Shown piece by piece: positions 19,398 through 28,800 of a stretch of 64,000 nucleotides of DNA. Made by a program: the position numbers and the translations under genes. Below the pieces are notes generated by a model. The model was not told the origin of the DNA, searched no databases, and saw only the letters and a list, made by a program, of their open reading frames with translations. The stretch's first letter is position 1; each line of letters starts with the position of its first letter. This stretch comes from Planctomycetota bacterium (lineage in GTDB: Bacteria > Planctomycetota > Phycisphaerae > Sedimentisphaerales > Anaerobacaceae): assembly GCA_019456145.1 (NCBI GenBank), contig VRUL01000019.1:1-64000 (forward strand). Reading direction: 5' to 3'.

Positions 19398-20249
19398 TTA
19401 CAAAACCAACTGTCCATGCCGTTTATTTTTTCTTCTTCGAATAATCCTCTTGTTACTTGTATTTCGTGGATTTCTTGTCTTTCCACCTTTTGCCAGCACA
19501 CCTGTAGGTGAACAGGGATGTCTCCCACCGGCACGATGGCCTTCTCCACCACCCATGGGGTGATCAACAGGATTCATTGCATTGCCTCTTACATGAGGTT
19601 TTCGTCCCATATGTCGTTTTCGCCCTGCCTTACCGATCCGAATATTCTGGTGATCCGGGTTACTCAGGCGGCCAATTGTCGCCCTGCATTCCTTGCGAAG
19701 CATGCGCATTTCACCACTTGGCAAAATGACGGTTACCCAATTACCTTCCTTTGCCACAATTTTTGCAGCGTTGCCGGCACCCCTAACCAGCTTTCCTCCC
19801 TGGCCGGCTGTCATTTCGATATTATGAATTTCGTGGCCGCCGGGAATCGCATCCAGCGGCATTGCATTACCAATCTTAGGCTCACAAGAGAGCCCGCTTT
19901 CCAACTGGTATCCTACCTTTACACCCTGCGGCGTTAATATATATCTTTTCTCACCGTCGGCGTAGTGCAACAGCGATATAAAACAATTTCTGTTTGGATC
20001 GTATTCAATCGTCGCCACTTTTGCGGGGACGCCATCTTTGTTACGCTTGAAATCGATAATACGGTAAATTCTTCTTGCCCCGCCGCCTCTGAACCGAGCG
20101 GTAATGACGCCGTGATGATTTCTTCCACCTGTCTTTTTTATCCGCCTGCAGAGCGACTTCTCCGGCTTTGTAGTCGTCAGGTCAGCGTAATCATTCACTG
20201 AGCTGTTTCTGCGTCCGGCACTTGTTGGTTTATAAACTCGAATACCCAT
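19398..20249 (-). CDS. rplB: 50S ribosomal protein L2
   Basis: L2 (283 aa) is a core protein near the peptidyl-transferase centre. It contains RGGGARRIYRIIDFKR near residue 70, GHEIHNIEMTAGQGGKL in the middle and the conserved MNPVDHPMGGGEGHRAGG block near residue 230, including the highly conserved histidine. The start at 20249 (MGIRVYKPTSAGRR) matches the family; a start 15 codons upstream is not conserved. Confidence 0.96.
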   Translation of the reverse strand: MGIRVYKPTSAGRRNSSVNDYADLTTTKPEKSLCRRIKKTGGRNHHGVITARFRGGGARRIYRIIDFKRNKDGVPAKVATIEYDPNRNCFISLLHYADGEKRYILTPQGVKVGYQLESGLSCEPKIGNAMPLDAIPGGHEIHNIEMTAGQGGKLVRGAGNAAKIVAKEGNWVTVILPSGEMRMLRKECRATIGRLSNPDHQNIRIGKAGRKRHMGRKPHVRGNAMNPVDHPMGGGEGHRAGGRHPCSPTGVLAKGGKTRNPRNTSNKRIIRRRKNKRHGQLVL

Positions 20250-20312
20250 CTTTTCGTCTCTGGTCCCACGTGACTCGTGACCCGTACAGGCCACAGACCA
20301 CGTGGTACGGCT

Positions 20313-20603
20313 TTAGAATAAATCTATGTGATAGTCTGGATCCAGAAAAACAACAGCTTTTTTCCAACTCGGTTTACTACCGTAGGTCCTGCCTCGGTGG
20401 CGGAGTTTGCCTTTACGGTTAGCGGTTCTAACTTTGCGCACTTTAACGCTGTATATTTTTTCTACAGCATTTTTTATCTGAATTTTATTAGCCTTTTTGT
20501 TAACCTCAAAAGAGTACGCACTTCTTGTATTCGCAAAATGCACGCCCTGTTCTGTAATCAAAGGACGAATTATTATATTATAGTCGTCAATACTAATTGC
20601 CAT
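20313..20603 (-). CDS. rplW: 50S ribosomal protein L23
   Basis: L23 (96 aa) lies at the tunnel exit and is the docking site for trigger factor and SRP in bacteria. The block IIRPLITEQGVHF and the C-terminal KLRHRGRTYGSKPSWKKAVV are typical. Its start overlaps the rplD stop by one base. Confidence 0.95.
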   Translation of the reverse strand: MAISIDDYNIIIRPLITEQGVHFANTRSAYSFEVNKKANKIQIKNAVEKIYSVKVRKVRTANRKGKLRHRGRTYGSKPSWKKAVVFLDPDYHIDLF

Positions 20604-21244
20604 TAATTTCCACCTGCCTCATCTTCGCCTAAAAGGGACAAAAACGCATCTTTAGTTATCAGCATCTTTCGGTGGTTGCAGATATCACCAGCGTTCAGTT
20701 CAGTTACAGGCATAACAGAGACTCTTGGAATATTCTTAGCTGATTTGTAAAGATTATCGTCGTAGTCGCCAATTGTCACCAGACAACTGTCTTTTGAGAG
20801 AATCTTTAAATTACTAAGAACGCTTGTGAAATCTCTTGTTTGTGGTTTTTCAAAGTTGAGTCCGTCAACCAGCACAACGTTGTTACTCAAAAGCTTTGCC
20901 AATATTGCCGAATCCCTGGCCAATCTCCGCTGCTTTTTGGGCATACGTTTACGGAAACTTCTGACTACCTTGGCAAATGTGACGCCGCCGCCCACCCGTT
21001 TGCCTGTTCTTTGGTTACCCGCACGCGCAAAGCCCGTACCTTTTTGCCTAAAGATCTTTCTGCCGGAGCCGACTACCATACCTCTGCTCTTTGTCGAGGC
21101 TGTTCCCACACGCTTGTTAGCCTGATACATAACAATCGCCTGCTTGAGCAGTGGATACCTGACCGAACTTCCCAAAGCAGACTCGTCAACCTTTAAGCTA
21201 TCAACCTCTTGGCCTTCTCTGTTATATACAGTCAAGTCAATCAT
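20603..21244 (-). CDS. rplD: 50S ribosomal protein L4
   Basis: L4 (213 aa) has a loop reaching into the exit tunnel (GRKIFRQKGTGFARAGNQRT, about residues 65-85) and a globular domain. In E. coli it represses the S10 operon; no leader structure for that was identified here. It is coupled to rplW by a one-base overlap. Confidence 0.96.
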   Translation of the reverse strand: MIDLTVYNREGQEVDSLKVDESALGSSVRYPLLKQAIVMYQANKRVGTASTKSRGMVVGSGRKIFRQKGTGFARAGNQRTGKRVGGGVTFAKVVRSFRKRMPKKQRRLARDSAILAKLLSNNVVLVDGLNFEKPQTRDFTSVLSNLKILSKDSCLVTIGDYDDNLYKSAKNIPRVSVMPVTELNAGDICNHRKMLITKDAFLSLLGEDEAGGN

Positions 21245-21264
21245 CTCTATAATTTCGCTCCATA

Positions 21265-21912
21265 TCAGGCTTTTTTAGCACTACGGACCCAGCAATAGCC
21301 GCCGGCAGGACCTGGTACAGCACCTTTGACAACTAATAAATTCTTCTCTTCGTCTATCGCTACGAGTCTATGGTTTTTTGTTGTGACCCGGCGGTTTCCC
21401 ATATGCCCTGCCATTTTTTTGCCTTTTTTCGGCTTTCCTCCATGGCCGGCATCGCTGGCGAAACTTGCAATTGAACCAGGCGCTCTGTGTTTTCGTTCTG
21501 TCCCATGGGAGGCCGGGAAACCACCAAAACCGTGGCGTTTCATCACGCCGGCAAAACCTTTGCCCTTACTGGTACCTACAACATCGACAATTTTGGTCTC
21601 TGCAAAAACCGAAACCGTAATAGAATCGCCGACCTCGTAACCTGGTTCGGACTCGTCGGGGATTCGCATCTCTTTGACAAATTTCCTTGGTGTCGTATTG
21701 GCCTTCTTGGCATGTCCAACTTGCGGATTCTTTCGGCGCGAAGGCTTTACATCATCGAAACCTAACTGAACAGCGTTGTAGCCATCAGTTTGGGCCGTTT
21801 TTACCTGCATAACGACACAAGGTCCAGCTTGTATGACCGTAACAGGCAGCAACTTACCCGATTCGTCATAAACCTGAGTCATTCCAACTTTTTTTCCTAA
21901 CAACATTGCCAT
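21265..21912 (-). CDS. rplC: 50S ribosomal protein L3
   Basis: L3 (215 aa) is an early assembly protein reaching to the peptidyl-transferase centre. It starts MAMLLGKKVGMTQVYDESG and has the extended loop with KGKGFAGVMKRHGFGG and KMAGHMGNRRVTTKN. The glutamine methylated in E. coli L3 lies in a segment not closely compared here. Confidence 0.96.
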   Translation of the reverse strand: MAMLLGKKVGMTQVYDESGKLLPVTVIQAGPCVVMQVKTAQTDGYNAVQLGFDDVKPSRRKNPQVGHAKKANTTPRKFVKEMRIPDESEPGYEVGDSITVSVFAETKIVDVVGTSKGKGFAGVMKRHGFGGFPASHGTERKHRAPGSIASFASDAGHGGKPKKGKKMAGHMGNRRVTTKNHRLVAIDEEKNLLVVKGAVPGPAGGYCWVRSAKKA

Positions 21913-21956
21913 TATCTGGCCTCTCGTCGCCCGTCACTGGTTGCCCAAATCAAGGC

Positions 21957-22271
21957 TTAAGCTTTTATTTTCACAAAAACACCAGCCGGTACTACTAAGC
22001 GGTTCAACACCTCGACTGTTCGTGCGTTGGCCTCGTAAATATCAATTAGACGCTTATGAGTTCTCAACTCAAACTGCTCACGTGACTTTTTATCGATATG
22101 AGGACTCCTCAAAACTGTGTATCTCTCAATACGCGTAGGCAACGGCACCGGACCACTGACACGAGCATTGGTCTTTCGAGCATGCTCCACTATCTCCTTG
22201 GCAGAGGCATCAAGAGACCTGTGGTCATAGGCCTCCATTCTAATTCTTATTCTTTCGGTTTCATTTGGCAT
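21957..22271 (-). CDS. rpsJ: 30S ribosomal protein S10
   Basis: S10/NusE (104 aa) acts in the 30S head and in transcription antitermination with NusB. It contains [18 protein letters not shown] and [20 protein letters not shown]. It is the first gene of the S10 block and lies about 500 bases downstream of fusA, so a promoter for the S10-spc-alpha run is likely in that gap. Confidence 0.96.
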   Translation of the reverse strand: MPNETERIRIRMEAYDHRSLDASAKEIVEHARKTNARVSGPVPLPTRIERYTVLRSPHIDKKSREQFELRTHKRLIDIYEANARTVEVLNRLVVPAGVFVKIKA

Positions 22272-22768
22272 AACTTTCCTCTACGTTTTCGAAACGTAAC
22301 AGCAGTGTCGTGAATTCATATCTTAACACCTATAAAAGTTTGAACTATATACACTTATAACCAAAAACAAGATAAAAATACCACTCTTAACGTATAATTC
22401 TTCTATTATCCGCTAAATCTATGTTGTTTGATTTTGGCAGGAAAGGCTTTAATTGATTTTTGTTCCCAGTTGCAATGTTTATAATCAACTATTCAATTTG
22501 CCTTCCTTAAGAATCAGGGTTCGGAATAAATAATATCCTTTTCAAAGCCACTTAACAGCTTTGATAAACCCTTAAGTGCAACGGCGCACTTTTAAAAAAG
22601 CCATCCCTGACCATCAAATTACAGATATGCCCAGCCCAACTAAGTTACGCAAAGTCATCCTTAACAATGCTCGCTAAGGCTAAAAAGTATATTAATTATC
22701 ACATAAACTATGTAATAGCAACAAAAATTTGATAAAAACCAGCAAAAAAATAAAAAATATCATATTTT
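22272..22768 (-). other. Gene-free gap between fusA and rpsJ
   Basis: This 497-base AT-rich stretch holds no convincing gene on either strand. An AT-only palindrome (AAAAAATA/TATTTTTT around 22752-22770) just after the fusA stop is followed on the - strand by a T-rich run and could be a weak terminator. A small GC-containing hairpin (AAGTGC/GCACTT near 22576-22593) is also visible. It is the most likely place for the promoter of the S10-spc-alpha run, but I could not choose a clear -35/-10 pair. Confidence 0.5.
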
Positions 22769-24844
22769 TTAAAGAATAATTTGCTTTGCGATCTGCTCCG
22801 GGATCTTTTCATAACTCAATGGCTCCATAGTAAAGGTTCCCCGTCCAGCGGTGGCACTTCTAATTTCACTGGAATATCCAAACATTTCCGCCAGAGGCAC
22901 TTTTGCATCGATTACCCGCATATTTCCATGCACGTGGCAATCGGTTATCAAGCCCCTCTTTCCAAGCAAATTGCTCTGAACAGCCCCAAAAGAAGCTTCC
23001 GGCACGACTATTTGAAGGCGCATTACCGGCTCAAGTAAAACCGGCCCAGCTTGCCTGAGGGCCTTTTCTATCGCAATTGCTGCGGCCTGTTCAAAAGCCA
23101 AATCGGAAGAATCTACCGAATGGAATGAGCCATCGATTAACGTAACTTTAACACCCACAACAGGATAGCTTGACAATATACCGGTGCCTAAAGCATCCTT
23201 TGCCCCCCTTTCCACTGCAGGAATATACTCTCTCGGAACCGCGCCGGACACCACTTTATTTTCAAATTCGATGTCGCTTCTGACCAGGCCATCCTCTGTC
23301 AACAACGGTTCAACTAACAAAACAACATGGCCATATTGGCCATGGCCCCCCGTTTGACGTACGAATTTACCCTCTGTCTGTGCCGATTTTGTAATAGCTT
23401 CCTTATAAGCTACCTTGGGCTTGCTTACTCTGACATTAACGCCTTTTTCCCTTATCAGCTTATTCTGAAGTACCTCCAGATGCAATTCACCCATTCCGCT
23501 GATGATTGTCTGGCCTGTTTCGGTATCGAATTTACATACAAAAGTCGGGTCTTCACGCCTCAAATCTGCCAGGGCATTGGCTAATTTTGCTTTTTCTACT
23601 GCGGTTCTGGGTTCTATCGACATAGTAATAACAGTCTGAGGGAATGTAATACTCGGTAGACACACGGGGTGTTTGGGATCGCAAATCGTATCACCTGTAA
23701 GAGTTTGTTTTAATCCTACGACTGCGACGATATCGCCGGCACTGGTTGAGTCTAAAATTTTTCGTTCGTTGGCATGCATCTCAAATATTCTGGTAATATT
23801 TTCCCGCCTGTTGCGATTTGTGTTCAAGACTCTTCTGCCTTGCTTTAATGTGCCTTGATAAATCCTCAGAAAGCTCAAATCGCCGTGAACGTCGCTGGTA
23901 ATCTTAAATGCAAGTGCGACCAAGCTGCCATTGCGGTCACATTTAACCGAAATCTTCTTATCTTTGTCCGTTGGTTTATGCCCGACCAAAACCGGTTTGT
24001 CCAATGGTGAAGGCAAAAATGCCAGGACGCCGTCAAGCAGTTTTTGCACGCCTATATATTTTAGTGCAGAACCGACAAATACGGGATGAAGTTTGCCACT
24101 TAAAGTTGCTTTCCTAATCGCTCTATTAATCATTTTACTGTCGATTGGCTTATCGTGGACGTAAGTGTCCATCAGTTCGGCATCGGCTTCGGCGGCAAGC
24201 TCGATCATTTGGTTTCTTTGCCGCTCTGCAGCTTGCCGCAATTCGGTGGGAATTTCAGTCTCCTCAAAAGCAGATCCCAGCTCTTCGGCCTTGTAGAAAA
24301 CCGCCTTGTATTTAACCAAGTCTATTATACCGGAAAAAGAGTCTTCGGCTCCTATAGGAATCTGTAATAGAATAGGATTGGCAAGGAGTTTATCGCGAAT
24401 AGAGTCGACGGCCATCTCAAAATCAGCGCCGACTTTATCCATCTTGTTCACAAAACAAAGACAAGGCAAGTTATATTTTTGTCCCTGTCTCCAGACGGTC
24501 TCGCTCTGAGCCTGTACACCCTCGCTGGCATCAAATACAGCTACAGCGCCATCGAGAACACGAAGCGACCGTTCCACTTCAGCGGTAAAATCAATATGCC
24601 CCGGTGTATCGATAAGGTTAATATCAAAGCCCTTCCAGGGACACTTCGTCGCAGCAGAAGTAATAGTAATACCCCTTTTTTGCTCTTCCTCCATAAAGTC
24701 CATAACAGCGGTGCCGTGATGGACTTCGCCCATTTTGTATGTTTTGCCCGTATAGAAAAGAATGCGCTCGGTTATTGTTGTTTTGCCGGCGTCGATATGA
24801 GCCATAACTCCAATATTACGTAATTTTTCAAGAGTACTTGACAT
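22769..24844 (-). CDS. fusA: Translation elongation factor G
   Basis: The 691-residue translocase GTPase has the G1 motif AHIDAGKTT (residues 15-23), DTPGHIDF and NKMD, followed by the beta-barrel and the EF-G domains III-V ([24 protein letters not shown]-type end). The sequence around residues 165-215 resembles the mitochondrial EFG1/spdEFG1 type more than E. coli FusA by eye. Spirochaetes and planctomycetes are known to have that split pair. A strong terminator separates it from rpsG upstream, so it may have its own promoter. Confidence 0.95.
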   Translation of the reverse strand: MSSTLEKLRNIGVMAHIDAGKTTITERILFYTGKTYKMGEVHHGTAVMDFMEEEQKRGITITSAATKCPWKGFDINLIDTPGHIDFTAEVERSLRVLDGAVAVFDASEGVQAQSETVWRQGQKYNLPCLCFVNKMDKVGADFEMAVDSIRDKLLANPILLQIPIGAEDSFSGIIDLVKYKAVFYKAEELGSAFEETEIPTELRQAAERQRNQMIELAAEADAELMDTYVHDKPIDSKMINRAIRKATLSGKLHPVFVGSALKYIGVQKLLDGVLAFLPSPLDKPVLVGHKPTDKDKKISVKCDRNGSLVALAFKITSDVHGDLSFLRIYQGTLKQGRRVLNTNRNRRENITRIFEMHANERKILDSTSAGDIVAVVGLKQTLTGDTICDPKHPVCLPSITFPQTVITMSIEPRTAVEKAKLANALADLRREDPTFVCKFDTETGQTIISGMGELHLEVLQNKLIREKGVNVRVSKPKVAYKEAITKSAQTEGKFVRQTGGHGQYGHVVLLVEPLLTEDGLVRSDIEFENKVVSGAVPREYIPAVERGAKDALGTGILSSYPVVGVKVTLIDGSFHSVDSSDLAFEQAAAIAIEKALRQAGPVLLEPVMRLQIVVPEASFGAVQSNLLGKRGLITDCHVHGNMRVIDAKVPLAEMFGYSSEIRSATAGRGTFTMEPLSYEKIPEQIAKQIIL

Positions 24845-24894
24845 AATCTGTATCTCGTTGCTCGTGCCTTTTGTCCCGGTTCACAGGTTACTAA

Positions 24895-24940
24895 TAAAAA
24901 AACTGCCACGGTCACCTTATATAAACGCACCGTGGCAGTT
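24895..24940 (-). terminator. Intrinsic terminator between rpsG and fusA
   Basis: A perfect 12-bp stem (AACTGCCACGGT at 24901-24912 with ACCGTGGCAGTT at 24929-24940) with a 16-nt loop is followed on the - strand by a T-run. It starts 16 bases after the rpsG stop and ends about 50 bases before the fusA ATG. Transcription from rpoBC-rpsLG should stop or be attenuated here. Confidence 0.88.
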
Positions 24941-24955
24941 AAAAACTGACGAATC

Positions 24956-25426
24956 TTACCATGCAAAGTGGGCAAATGCCTTATTGGCCTCGGCCATTCT
25001 ATGAATATTCTCACGTGTTGTCATTGCACCGCCGTGTTCGTTGTAAGCATCTACCAGTTCTGAGGCCAGACGTTCACACATCGGCTTTCCTTTCTTGCTC
25101 CTGGCAGATAGTAGTATCCAACGAAAAGCCAACGATTGCTGGCGTTTTGGGCTTACCTGCATCGGCACCTGATAGCTGGCTCCACCGACGCGTTTGCTGC
25201 GGACTTCGATCAATGGTTTTACATTATTAATCGCTTTTTCAAACACCTCAAACGGGTCGATATCCTTTACTTTTTTGGAGATAATGTCCATAGCATCATA
25301 AAAAACTCGCTGTGCGACACTTTTCTTGCCGTCCCACATCAAACAGTTGACAAATTTCGAAACCAACTTACTGTTGTATGTCGGGTCAGGCTTTAATTGT
25401 TGACTTGAAGCAGTAAACCTTTTCAT
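24956..25426 (-). CDS. rpsG: 30S ribosomal protein S7
   Basis: S7 (156 aa) nucleates assembly of the 30S head. It contains [18 protein letters not shown]-like and [17 protein letters not shown] blocks and ends in the typical [18 protein letters not shown]. It follows rpsL by 56 bases in the str order and is followed by a strong terminator. Confidence 0.97.
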   Translation of the reverse strand: MKRFTASSQQLKPDPTYNSKLVSKFVNCLMWDGKKSVAQRVFYDAMDIISKKVKDIDPFEVFEKAINNVKPLIEVRSKRVGGASYQVPMQVSPKRQQSLAFRWILLSARSKKGKPMCERLASELVDAYNEHGGAMTTRENIHRMAEANKAFAHFAW

Positions 25427-25482
25427 ATTTCGTAGTCCTTGGTTTATAGTTCATCGCTGAACTCTCAACAATGAACAATACA

Positions 25483-25854
25483 CTATTTTGCCTTTTTTGC
25501 ACCATACTTACTTCTGCCTTGTTTGCGACCAGCGACACCTGCACAGTCAAGTACGCCCCGTACAATATGATACCGAACGCCAGGTAAATCCCTGACCCTT
25601 CCTCCACGAATTATAACGGTGCTGTGCTCCTGGAGATTATGGTCAATGCCTGGTATGTAAGCTGTAACCTCCTTGCCGCTTGTAAGTCGAACACGGGCGA
25701 TTTTTCGTAAAGCTGAGTTCGGTTTCTTGGGCGTTTGAGTTCTTACGATCAAACATACACCTCTTTTCTGAGGTGAACCGCTAATATCAGATATACGTTT
25801 ACGACCCTTTGATTTTGCTCTTGGACGTCTAACTAACTGGTTTATAGTAGGCAT
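25483..25854 (-). CDS. rpsL: 30S ribosomal protein S12
   Basis: S12 (123 aa) lines the decoding centre. The block [17 protein letters not shown] contains the lysine equivalent to E. coli Lys42 (streptomycin region), and the later loop [14 protein letters not shown] is intact, so the sequence looks streptomycin-sensitive. It lies 29 bases after rpoC, joining the rif and str operons. Confidence 0.97.
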   Translation of the reverse strand: MPTINQLVRRPRAKSKGRKRISDISGSPQKRGVCLIVRTQTPKKPNSALRKIARVRLTSGKEVTAYIPGIDHNLQEHSTVIIRGGRVRDLPGVRYHIVRGVLDCAGVAGRKQGRSKYGAKKAK

Positions 25855-25883
25855 AATCCATTTCCGATTTCAATTTTCGATTT

Positions 25884-28800
25884 TTATTTTATTCCCAAAA
25901 CTTCCTTTACGGCAGCATCTGCTTTTGCTTCTGCTTCTTTGTCTCCCATAATTTCTGCAAATTCCTTCGGCAGCGGCGCTTCAACAAGGTGCTTAACCTT
26001 CATTTCCAGATGTGGTTTGAAAGCCGTACCGGCCGGTATTAAATGGCCGAGTATCACATTTTCCTTCAAACCGTGTAATCTATCTATCTTACCAGCTAAA
26101 GCGGCCTCTGTCAAGACCTTGGTTGTTTCCTGGAAGCTGGCTGCCGCAATAAAACTATCCGACCAGAGCGAAGCTTTTGTTATTCCTAAAAGTAATGTCT
26201 GGGCTGTTGCAGCTTTCGGTTTTTTGCCCTTTGCCGGAGTACCCCCGATCATCTCAAGCTTTTCGTTGATAATGGCAAGTTCTTTCTTGCCGATAATCTG
26301 ACCTTCTTCCAAATCAGTTGAATCTCCGACGTTGGTAATCCTGAGGCTTTTGGCCAATCTTTCATTCTCCCTTCGAAATACGAATTTATCAACGACCTCG
26401 CCCGGCAAAAACCTGCTGTCGCTGACAGATTCAATACTGACCTTTCGCATCATCTGAGTGCAGATAATTTCAACGTGCTTATCATTGATATTAACGTTTT
26501 GAGAACGGTAGACATTTTGAATCTCTGTAATCAGATATTTTTGCAATGCTTCTTCACCTTTGATTCGCAGAATATCGTGTGGAACTAAAGGACCATCTGT
26601 CAGAGCATCCCCGGCTTCTGCGTAATCCGCAGTGTGGACATTGAGGTGTCTGTCTCTTGGGACGTGGTGCTCTTTCTCCATGCCGGACTCCGAGCGTATT
26701 ATAATGGTCATTTTTCCTTTGCGTTTATCGCTTCGCAGCTCTACTCGTCCACTAATCTCAGCCATTGCGGCAGGGTCTTTGGGCTTGCGTGCTTCGAATA
26801 CTTCGGTAACTCTGGGAAGACCGCCTGTGATATCCTGAGTTCCGCCGGTGGCCCTTGGTTGATGAGCAAGCAACTGGGCCGCCTGGACCTTCTGGCCTTC
26901 GTTAACCTCGATTCTGGCACCTGCGGGCAGATAGTGGACATCGAGTATTTTGCCGTTGCTATCTTCAATAATAATTTGGGGATGCTTGTCGCCTTTATGC
27001 TCGATTACTATAGGTTTGCCGACCTGGCCTTTCCTCTCTTCTTCAATTCCAATCGTCTCGCCTTCGATGATATCCACAAAGCGGATCAAACCAGGCACTT
27101 CTGCTAAAATCGGGATACGGTGAGGGTCCCATCCAAAAATAATTGCTGAACTCTTAACCTTGGAGCCGTCTTTTACCAAAACTGTAGCACCATAGGGTAC
27201 TTTGAATTTGTCAAGCTCTCGGTCCTTTGCGTCCAGAATAGCTATTTCGCCATTGCGTTTGAGTGCAATTACCTGGGTTTTGCCATCGCTTTTCTTGAAA
27301 GTAACCGCATTTATATCGCGATACTGAATCTTTCCTGTATGTGTGGCTTTCTGTTCACGTTCGAGAATAGCTCTTAAAGCAACACCTCCGGTGTGGAAAG
27401 TCCGGAGTGTCAACTGTGTGCCAGGCTCACCGATTGACTGTGCAGCGATAATGCCCACAGCCGAACCTTCCTCCACTAACTGACCCGTACTCAGGTCCCA
27501 GCCATAACACTTGGCGCAAATACCAAATGGACTGTCACAAGTCAGGGCGCTTCTGACTCTGATGGCACCAAGGCCTAAAACTTCAATCTTTAATGCCGCA
27601 TCAGGTGTAATAACATCATTCTCACGAACAACCATTTCATCGGTAATTGGGTTACGAATATTATCCCTGGCGGTCCTGCCGATAATAAGCTGAGAAAGCG
27701 GCACATCGACCTGCTCACCTCTGCTGACCGTGCTTTTTGTGACTCCCTGTAAAGTTTGGCAGTCGTGTTCGGTGATAATCAGATTCTGGGCCACATCGAT
27801 AAGTTTGCGGGTAAGATAACCGGAATTTGCTGTCTTCAAGGCGGTATCAGCCAGTCCCTTACGCGCTCCATGTGTAGAGCTAAAATATTCGAGTACGGTC
27901 AAGCCCTCACGGAAGTTCGATTTGATGGGTGTTTCGATAATCTCACCACTGGGCTTAGCCATCAACGCTCGCATCCCTGCAAGCTGCTGAATCTGGTCCA
28001 CGCTTCCTCTTGCACCGGAATCGCTCATAAGATATATCGGGTTCAGATACGGCGAGCCATCCTCATTAGTATCTTCTTTAAGGCCACGCATCATTTCATT
28101 TGTAACTAACACGCGGGCATTAGTCCAGGCATCAATAACCTGGTTATATCTTTCACCCTCTGTCAAGACGCCATCATTATAGTTTTTAAAGATTTTACTG
28201 ACCTTCTTTTCTGTCTCTTCGATAATTTCCGGCTTCCTTGCCGGTATCTTCAAGTCCATAATGCCAAAGCTCAAGCCTCCAAGTGTAGCATACTTGAAGC
28301 CTAAATCCTTTATTCTATCAAGAAGGTCTACCGTCTCACTACTACCCGAGAATTTGAAACAGTCACTAATTACCTGGCTCACCCTCTTCCCATTCAAAGT
28401 CATATTGTAAAACGGCATCCCGGCAGGAAGTATTTCATCAAATATGCACCGACCAACTGTAGTTTCAATCACAGTTGATTTCCCCTCTGAAAGTTCATCG
28501 CTTGTAGTTCCTGCACTACGAATCCCTAAGTCTGAACTCATAACAGGTTTACTAATTTTTACCTTACACTTTTCATGTAACCTGATTTTGCCCACTTCGA
28601 AGGCCATTATTGCCTCGAAAGTGTCTCTGAATGCCGGTACTCTTCTCTGATTCAACCGGTACAACTCTTCGACACTTAATGTTATGAGAAGAGTATCTCC
28701 ACAATTCTCTGGCTGAGCCGCCTCAAATGGATCTGTAAAGTGATGTCCAAGTCTGCTACTTAGGGAAGTAGCCTTGCCTATGTAACCTTTTCTCACACCA

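Noticed and set aside
22272-22768. Small RNA or riboswitch between fusA and rpsJ
   Set aside because: Only weak AT-rich palindromes and one 6-bp hairpin are visible; nothing matches a known riboswitch or S10 leader closely enough.
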